Made by a program: the position numbers and the translations under genes. This document shows, one piece after another, positions 57,527 to 64,000 of a stretch of DNA of 64,000 nucleotides (position 1 is its first letter; every line of letters begins with the position of its first letter). Origin of the DNA: Angiostrongylus vasorum (Eukaryota > Nematoda > Chromadorea > Rhabditida > Metastrongylidae). The stretch lies in the NCBI GenBank assembly GCA_018806985.1, contig JADANN010000120.1, forward strand, positions 930,001-994,000, given 5' to 3'. The notes beneath the pieces were generated by a model. That model made no database searches. It worked only from the letters and a program-made list of their open reading frames with translations, and was not told where the DNA came from.

Positions 57527-60500
57527 ATGCACGATGATCCAACGACTTCTTTTGCCTCTCGAATTGCCTCCATCACATCAATGTGTGTTATCACTAGCTG
57601 TTGGGTTCTGTATGCAACAACAATTACTGAGATAGAAACATTTTCTGCAGATTACGCCCAACTAGTCAAATCATTTCAAGTAAGTTGTTATGATTCACAG
57701 TATTCTATGTAAAATAAGGTCAACATCAATTTCTTGCTTGAAAACTAGTAATTTTTTTCGAAATAAATAACATTGTAACTTACTTGATACTTCATACTTG
57801 AACGGCCCGTCCTCACTGGGTGTGCGGGCCCCAGCAGAATCTTCATTTTCCCGAGATTTGCTGGCTAATCCATTGTGGTTGCTGGAATCCCGAGGTCAGC
57901 CTGGCCAAAGTCTGCCACAGGTCTTCACCACCACAGGCAGTCGTAGGTCTTGTGGATCAGAGGGAGATTCATCACAATGCGACTTTGATAAAAGGACGGT
58001 GGTGGATCCTGGGATTGGTTTACTCTTAGCTAGGCTTCCTGATGGAAACGCCGGACTCCTTCGCAGCTTGGGAGACCTTGTCGGTATGACGAATCTCCCC
58101 ACTGTACATCGCAGCCCGACACCCAGGAACACCTCCACAGCCACGATGAGGCGTAAAAATGTAACTATGAGATAAAATTTATTGTAGCTCCATGTTCACG
58201 AGCGTCACATTTTTCAAAGGCTGTTTTGCTTGTTGACGTAGATTGTCTGCTTTGAAATCCCCAGATAGCCAGCGAGGGTGCCACCAATTGGTAACAACAG
58301 ACGGCCGCTGAGTTTCGTGAATTGATCGGAGTCTCTGTAACTTGCAACTAGATTTTTTTCCACCACGAAAGCGATTCTTGAAATAGGTTTATTCCTAGTA
58401 GGGTTAGTTTATATACATGTCGAACTACAAGTGGGTGTGGTGCCTCAGATAGGAGAACTGCTTCTTATTGCGCATCCTATTTTGACACTATGAATATCCC
58501 CCTAGTATAAGGAAAAGGTAAGGCACTAAGGGTGGGCGTTACCCCAATCTTCCTTTATTAATTGTTGTTTATTTGATAAGCCTATTTTGTGACGGAGCAG
58601 CAATTTTTCAGAGCTTGTGACCCATTTTGAATCCTACAAAATGGTGTGAAATTTAATGACATCAGTAGTTTCTCTGTATAAATATTTTCCACAAAAAATG
58701 ATTTACAATATTTGCTTCGACACATAAGCTACTCTTATTGCAGGAGATTTATACTGCAGCCCACGATGGGCTACAGAAGTTGGGAATAAGACGGACAAGA
58801 AGGAATGTCTATTACACTCTACCAAGACGAAGCTTTATTCAATTTGAACCATTCAGTGGTGAAAATAGTTTGCCTGCGCCTCATAGACGACGTCTGAGCT
58901 ATTACGAGCCAAAAATTTGCGGTATGTGGACATTGCTATAAGAGGGCCATTTGTACCCGATACAGGCACTTTATGTTAAACTTCTTTGGAACCCCTATCC
59001 TTTCTACGCAGTAACCTTTCTTTTCCCAATTTCTTCCTGATGGCATTCCTAGTCCATTTCTTATGTTCACCAATAAACAAAAATTTTACTTTTTTTTCCT
59101 TCTATGTCAGCATTGCTTCCACGATCCCATTTTAAAATCTCACCCAGATTTGATGACAAGATTCAGCTACAATTGCCTCCGTAGAGTTATTAGACTGTTG
59201 GTGTCGTAACGACTTTACACCAAACGTTTGGCAATCATGCGAGCCTTTTTATTCAGCTGCATCACCTCTACTGTTAACGGGAAATGCACTAGATGAATTG
59301 GATTCAATGCGCTCGATGCGAAAATGACTGTCAATTACTTACAACTTCATCTTTAAATCAATCAACATATCAGGGGTTATATTAGATTTCATCAGTTGGC
59401 GTGAAAGTTATTAAAATCAACGGACCCTTGCCTGCAAGGTGCAAGTTATCGCATTCTACCAATGGAAGCCCGAATTTTCGGTGCATATATATTATTTTTG
59501 TTTTATTTATTTATATGACCTGTCTTCATGTCTACTGTGCGGACCCCCAGCAATTCTCACGTTCGAATCGTTTTATCGCATCTATTGTCCACGAAGATTC
59601 TCCAAATTTTACGTGTGGCTTCAGTTGTTCTTGAAGACTTTCGTTTTATCTTGAATGTCGTAGAACACTGGTTGAGCAGTTCTCCTTAGAGTTCTGAGAT
59701 AGCCCGATTGAAGCGTTCCCAATTAGATTGCAGAGAGTGATTTTTTTCCCAGACAAGTCCGGTACCAATTCCCCGACCCCGGAGAGATGAGAGGCTTGAT
59801 TGACCCGGTGCGGAATCGAACGAGCACCACGCTCGTGATGACGAAGGTCACTACCACTGTGCTATCCATTCCTATATATTTACAGATATACACACATGCA
59901 GACGCACGCACGTATATACACATACATGCACATATATGCGTATATATACAAATGTACATCCACACAAATACCCATATGCATGTACATACAACTATACATA
60001 TACATATATACATATGCAGATGGTTTAAATCTCGTCATTTCTTTGGAAATTCTAACTCCGAACTATTTGAAATTAGGCAAGACTTTTATGCGGATCGGTG
60101 AAGTCATAAATCCTTTAAATACTTTAGTGATTAAGAAAATAACGTCAGTTGTCGAAACCGGCTTCGAACGTGGTGTATTAACCGCCGTGCTAATCGAACG
60201 ATTGCAAGAAGAGTCTCCATTTTTCCAGTGGGATAGAACAATAGTGTTCCGGCTTCTGCTCGCTGTTTCGAGGCAATCCTGGCATAGTGTCTTTTCGGTC
60301 GCGATGGCCTACATCTTAGCAATTATTGTCGTCGACAGTCGCCTCGGATTAACACGGATCTAAAGGATTTAAAGGCGCGGAAACGTTGACCGAATGAAGT
60401 TTTTCCTCAACGTCGTATAACATTACCAATGAATGAATAGTAGTGCATTTGTGGTGAAATAGTTAGCTAAACCGGTCGTAATACTAATCAACACAGATAA

Positions 60501-63459
60501 TGGTATCTTCTGTGAAGGCGACTAAAGCGGACAAATCCTAACTAACTGTGGATTTAAGATTTCGTTTCTTGTGCTTCCGCACGTCCTACACTGAGTTTGG
60601 CGCTACTAGAGTTGAGAGCTACCTTGAATGTTTCTGGTGAAAAACTGGGTCTCCCGTCTTCGTCTTCGCTCGTTCTAATTTGCTGTCCGGAAGTGGGATC
60701 CCCTCACTTCACTTCGTTTAGGTGAAATTCTTCGACTTCCTCTTCCTGTCAATCTTAGTGTTGGGGCCTTCACTGATAACCTTAAGGAAGTGTGTTTTTA
60801 TCTCTAGAATTTGTTCAAGTACACATAGAAAGCTTGGATTGCGTGCTCGTAATTTTTTTGATCTTGTATCATTTGTAAACGAGATTTGCAAAAAACGCGT
60901 TGGTTGAAATCTCTTCAACTTTAAGCACGCGGTCCAAGACGTTAGTTATTACAGGAAAATTAATGCTCACGACAAATGAAAGCGTTGACGAGAACATTAA
61001 AGCGATCTGCTGCTGTGTTGTCGAATGTCCTGAAATACGGTTCTGGCAAACGCCATTTGGTGGGCAGCATCTTTCTGTCTCTGCCAGTTCGACAATGCCA
61101 CGTCGAATATTTTTTAGCCTATGTCGTCTGATCCTTAGAGAATTAGAATGCTTGTGTGCGTTGCAAGTACAGTTCGCCACTGTAGTTTCTCCAGATTCAA
61201 CGAGTTCGAAATGGTCCTGCGATTTTTAGGTTGCATTGCACGCGGTAGTTGGTTTGGGCTCGCGCCTTGGGCCAAGCAAGTCCTTACCTCTTTAATGTCA
61301 GAAAATTGGTGCCATAATTGACCAACGTATAGAAAAACTGTTGATACCTTGCTAAGGCAGCTTGGACAATGTTTCAGTCAAATATCGTCAGCTATGTCAA
61401 TGATTTTCAACAAATTTAAATGTATAACGCATTCTTAAAGAAGTGCTCAATGCCGGAAGCGCCATGCCTTATTCTCTACAAAAATAATATGAATGTCAAT
61501 TTGGCACAGTACCATTCCAGTGAACCTATCTGTGCCTTGCGGCGAGATCACGTTTGGAATGAATTTAGCTCTTTACTTTACACAAGATGATGCACAACGC
61601 AACCTCGTCACTAGCTAGCTGGTAATCGCTTATTAACACTCTCGCAACGACGCTCAATCCAGAGTTTGTTGAGCAGTCTACGGCACCTAATTTTCAGCCT
61701 TTGTGAATCTGCTGGTTTTTTGAAAATAAAGGATAATAACTAGCTGAGAGAAAGGGAAACGAAGAACACGTGTGGTGTGGTTCTGAGCGAGTTAACCCCA
61801 GGAAACGGCAATAGCGCGTTCGTTCCCTATCGCAGACACCGGCGGTCCGGAGTTTTCTAAATAACTCAGCATCATTGTGGCTGTATCACATATAGTACCC
61901 TGTTGTGAATAATTGCATTAGGCAGCAAATAAAAACTTAACATGAAGGAAAATTTCTCGGGAACTTGACGACTTCTTGGCTTGTTAACATGCACAGATCG
62001 TAGCAAAACGTTTCTTAATCCTTCTGTTTGTACGATTGATATTTATGTTACTATTTGCTATAAATCATCGTTCTCCTTACAAACATTTTGCTGCCTGGGC
62101 TTGGAAATATTTTAGAGCTATGGCTGACCGTCTGTGTCAGATCTTTTATACCCACACACTATGCGATAATTACCACTCACTACAGCATTTACAACTGAAA
62201 TATTCACTACACCATTTACAACTGAAATAATAGGATAAGGATAAAGCTCTCGGCGTTGACCAATCCCAGGGGGATGGGCCATGCATTCGCCTATATTAAC
62301 CATCGCTGGAGGTGACTGAATGCATATCTGGCCTTTACAATGACTCGCGGTGACCTACTGATGTATCGAGCCAGTGCTGCTATCCCTTCCAAGCAAGCCT
62401 GGTACCAATTTGCCGACTCCAGAGAGATGGAAAGCTTGGTGAATTTGGGGCCTTGGGGATCGATCCCAGTGTGTATTCCAGGGCAGCTCTGATAATTACG
62501 CCACACGCGCCAAAAAGAATTAAAACGGTGGTCGATATTTAAGAGTCAATTGTATATTAGTCATGGTAGTCACAATGGTTGATAGCAAATTTCTATGTAC
62601 AGAATAGAGTTTTTCCTAACACCGTCCATTGCAAAATCTGTGCTCTACAAGCCATAAATTCACAGCAAAAAAGTGTGGGAAAACAATGCCAACTTTTTTT
62701 CTTTCCTGCCTACTATTCTTTTTACGGCAGGGTATGATGTGAAATGCAACCACCTAGATGTTTGCAAAACGTGGGACCCCTGGTCAGGTCGAACCTGCGA
62801 TTACCCTTTCCGGGGCTCACGTAATGCCAACTTCACCACAGATGGCCTTGCTTTGCCTTTCCTCTCAATCAGGCCAGTTGTCCAAGTTTTCATATATCTC
62901 AGAAATAGTTGTACGAAAACAATTTCATGTACTAAAAAATCCGCTGGAAAAAAATCATATCCATAGGTGTTTTACCAGTCAAACCCACGAAATCATTATG
63001 AAACCATATGCTGTCACTCGTCGCGAGAGTGTTAAGGAAGATCAATAGAGTTATTTCATCAAAACAAAAAACGGACCCAAGTAACTACACAAATGAAAAA
63101 CAGAGGTAGTCTCTCAGTGCCTCAAAACGTTTTTTTAAACACTCGATATACTCACTACTGGTAGTTTCATGATGTTCGCTGATATTGATTTAACAGTAAG
63201 TGTTGAAAAGGTATACAGTGTTTACAAATGTTGAAAAATATCATTCACCAGTTCATCGGCCTTATTTTAGACTGCACAATTATTCGATGTCCTCGTGGAG
63301 AAAGAGGCTCCCCAGGGTCTAATGGAATACCAGCTGAATATGGGAAACCGGGAATGGACGGACATCCTGGTATTGACGGCTTGTTTTTAGTGGAAAAAAT
63401 TGTGTGCCCTCCTTGTGCACCTGGACCACCTGGTGACGATGGCCTTCAAGGCGAGCAAG
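57527..63459 (+). CDS. Nematode cuticle collagen, first three exons (3' incomplete)
   Basis: Extracellular collagen of the nematode cuticle, secreted by the hypodermis and built from Gly-X-Y repeats. Exon 1 57527-57679 encodes the N-terminal cuticle-collagen domain with one membrane or signal-anchor segment (SMCVITSCWVLYATTITEI). Exon 2 58744-58921 holds EIYTAAHDGLQKLGIRRTRR and a basic, Gly-X-Y-free region ending LSYYEPKIC. Exon 3 63271-63459 starts DCTIIRCPRGERGSPGSNG, continues in Gly-X-Y with MDGHPGIDG, is interrupted by LFLVEKIVCPPCA, and resumes GPPGDDGLQGEQ. Phases are 0, 1, 1 and fit. Splice signals: CAA|GTAAGT, TATTGCAG, G|GTATGT, TTATTTTAG, G|GTAATA. The RTRR run may be the subtilisin-type processing site typical of these proteins. 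A possible exon after TTTAATAG (63519) would add only Gly-Gln-Gln then stop, so the true 3' exon probably lies beyond 64000, or the gene is truncated. Intron 2 is 4.35 kb and repeat-filled, unusual for a collagen. Confidence 0.85.
57790..58165 (+). repeat. Dispersed repeat (family D), copy 4, in collagen intron 1
   Basis: Starts ACTTGAACGGCCCGTCCTCA and ends AACACCTCCACAGCCACGAT; contains AGGTCAGCCTGGCCAAAGTC and GATGGAAACGCCGGACTCCT. It is the best-preserved copy, about 375 bases, and gives the orientation used for the others. Confidence 0.88.
58166..58743. other. Rest of collagen intron 1
   Basis: No gene or recognised repeat after the family D copy up to the exon 2 acceptor at 58743. Confidence 0.5.
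59510..59878 (-). repeat. tRNA-derived SINE, subfamily A2, best copy, in collagen intron 2
   Basis: The minus strand begins GGATAGCACAGTGGTAGTGA (A box) and GCTCGTTCGATTCCGCACCG (B box). The shared body is CATCTCTCCGGGGTCGGGGA and TTGGTACCGGACTTGTCTGG. The A2 tail is ATCTAATTGGGAACGCTTCA, CTATCTCAG and on to GAACGTGAGAATTGCTGGGG. It is about 365 bases and defines the A2 structure. Confidence 0.85.
59880..60020. repeat. Degenerate ACATAT/CACA microsatellite
   Basis: Purine-pyrimidine alternating repeats of the ACATACA, CGCACG and ATATAT type, directly next to the SINE head. They produce spurious frames on both strands. Confidence 0.9.
60330..60405 (+). repeat. Degenerate repeat terminus related to the hammerhead-like ends
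   Basis: CGCCTCGGATTAACACGGAT, then GGCGCGGAAACGTTGACCGA. It resembles the ends at 37528 and 8406, but no CTGANGA core survives. Confidence 0.3.
60869..61190 (-). mobile_element. RTE-type LINE fragment, endonuclease N-terminus
   Basis: The minus-strand open frame begins MANCTCNAHKHSN and continues as a diverged endonuclease start (FNAR-type opening with Asn). The match to RTE is limited to the first 50 or so residues. It lies in collagen intron 2. Confidence 0.5.
61191..62229. repeat. Intron 2 sequence with half of a family C MITE
   Basis: At 61760-61900: GGCAATAGCGCGTTCGTTCC, GACACCGGCGGTCCGGAGTT and CTCAGCATCATTGTGGCTGT, the right half of family C. Nothing else in this stretch is recognised. 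Confidence 0.55.
62230..62510 (-). repeat. tRNA-derived SINE, subfamily A1, in collagen intron 2
   Basis: Minus strand: GCGTGTGGCGTAATTATCAG (A-box region), GGGATCGATCCCCAAGG (B box), body CCATCTCTCTGGAGTCGGCA and TTGGTACCAGGCTTGCTTGG, tail to GGGATTGGTCAACGCCGAGA. Confidence 0.85.
62690..62910 (+). repeat. Degenerate family C element
   Basis: CCTGCCTACTATTCTTTTTA, GTATGATGTGAAATGCAACC, CCTGGTCAGGTCGAACCTGC and TTACCCTTTCCGGGGCTCAC. The order of blocks follows the left part of family C. It lies in collagen intron 2. Confidence 0.6.
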
Positions 63460-64000
63460 GTAATAATGTACAAAACAAATTATAAATACACTGGCAGTCA
63501 TAAAAGTTTATTTAATAGGACAACAGTGATAAGTGATAACGGCAAGAACATTGATTATACCGCACTTTACAAATATGGTGGCAGGTTCGACTTCAAAGCG
63601 GATCAACCAAGCTCGTAATTTTTTTGGTTCAGCAAAATGGTGCTAGGAAAACTCTTTCTAGTGCTCTGAGTTCAACATTTAAATTCCAATGGTCACATGC
63701 GACAGCTACCTAGGAACACCACAGCAAAGTGGTCTTGAGATTCCTCTAGTATCACGGTCGAAAACCTTTCTGCGGCATTCATGAAAAGTACATGATCCTC
63801 AAATCGCAGCGGGACAACACACACGCACGCACGCACAAGCACACATATACACACCGAGACACAGACCGGGAAACATACATACGCACACTGAAATTCCAAA
63901 GACCTTTATGAATGACAGGGTAAGACATCAAAACGAATGAAAGAAGTGTGTCGGGCGTATTAGATGTGAAGATGGGTTGCAGAAATAAATTGAAAAATAA
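63460..64000. other. Window end after collagen exon 3
   Basis: Starts with the GTAATA donor of exon 3. No further Gly-X-Y exon is seen. A CA/GCAC-rich microsatellite lies at about 63810-63890 and gives the Cys/Val-rich frame at 63693-63899. The open frame at 63400-63618 is not collagen. Confidence 0.5.

Noticed and set aside
57798..58175. 125-residue plus-strand frame as a gene
   Set aside because: It is family D repeat DNA inside collagen intron 1; similar frames occur in the other three copies without a recognisable domain.
59723..60013. Cys/Ile/Tyr-rich minus frame as a secreted peptide
   Set aside because: It is translated from a microsatellite and SINE head.
63693..63899. Cys-rich 68-residue minus frame
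   Set aside because: It derives from a CA/GCAC microsatellite.

Overview
This window looks like accessory-rich nuclear DNA from a strongylid (hookworm-type) nematode. It is AT-rich, with small exons, GT..AG introns and candidate spliced-leader acceptors (CAG) a few bases before start codons. It carries a cuticle collagen and a dense load of RTE LINE, Penelope-like and tRNA-derived SINE remnants of the sort common in hookworms. The taxon is an inference; no rRNA or mitochondrial marker is present.

Two genes can be rebuilt exon by exon with every reading phase closing. (1) 2718-7974, minus: a tubulin cofactor E-like protein (TBCEL; COEL-1 type), 8 exons, 422 residues. (2) 19457-27393, minus: a TMEM87-type seven-transmembrane GOLD-domain protein, 17 exons, 559 residues. 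A third gene, a nematode cuticle collagen on the plus strand (57527 to at least 63459), is seen as three exons split by a 4.3 kb intron full of repeats; its 3' part is unclear or lies beyond the window. Two smaller minus-strand gene candidates of unknown function lie at 12480-12761 (two exons) and 52565-53071 (two exons, C-terminal di-lysine).

A non-processed actin pseudogene occupies 34155-36441 (minus). It keeps introns but has at least three frameshifts, a nonsense codon and a broken splice acceptor.

The rest is mostly transposon debris. RTE-type LINE fragments lie at 13535-16560 (plus), 39300-40960, 43120-43930, 54126-55290 and 60869-61190 (all minus). A Penelope-like element remnant with a GIY-YIG-like domain (9972-10686, minus) is followed by a hammerhead-ribozyme-like motif that recurs at five further places. 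One tRNA-derived SINE head is joined to two different tails (A1 and A2), and a second SINE family (B) is present. There are also inverted-repeat MITE-like elements, four copies of a ~360 bp repeat, a perfect 42-bp inverted repeat at 9696-9821 and several microsatellites.

I found no CRISPR array, operon of unknown function or other obvious new molecular system. The most unusual items are the recurrent hammerhead-like motifs, the two-tailed SINE family, the decayed intron-bearing actin copy, the internally deleted RTE with a conserved open frame, and the CpG-rich islands just upstream of both well-defined genes.
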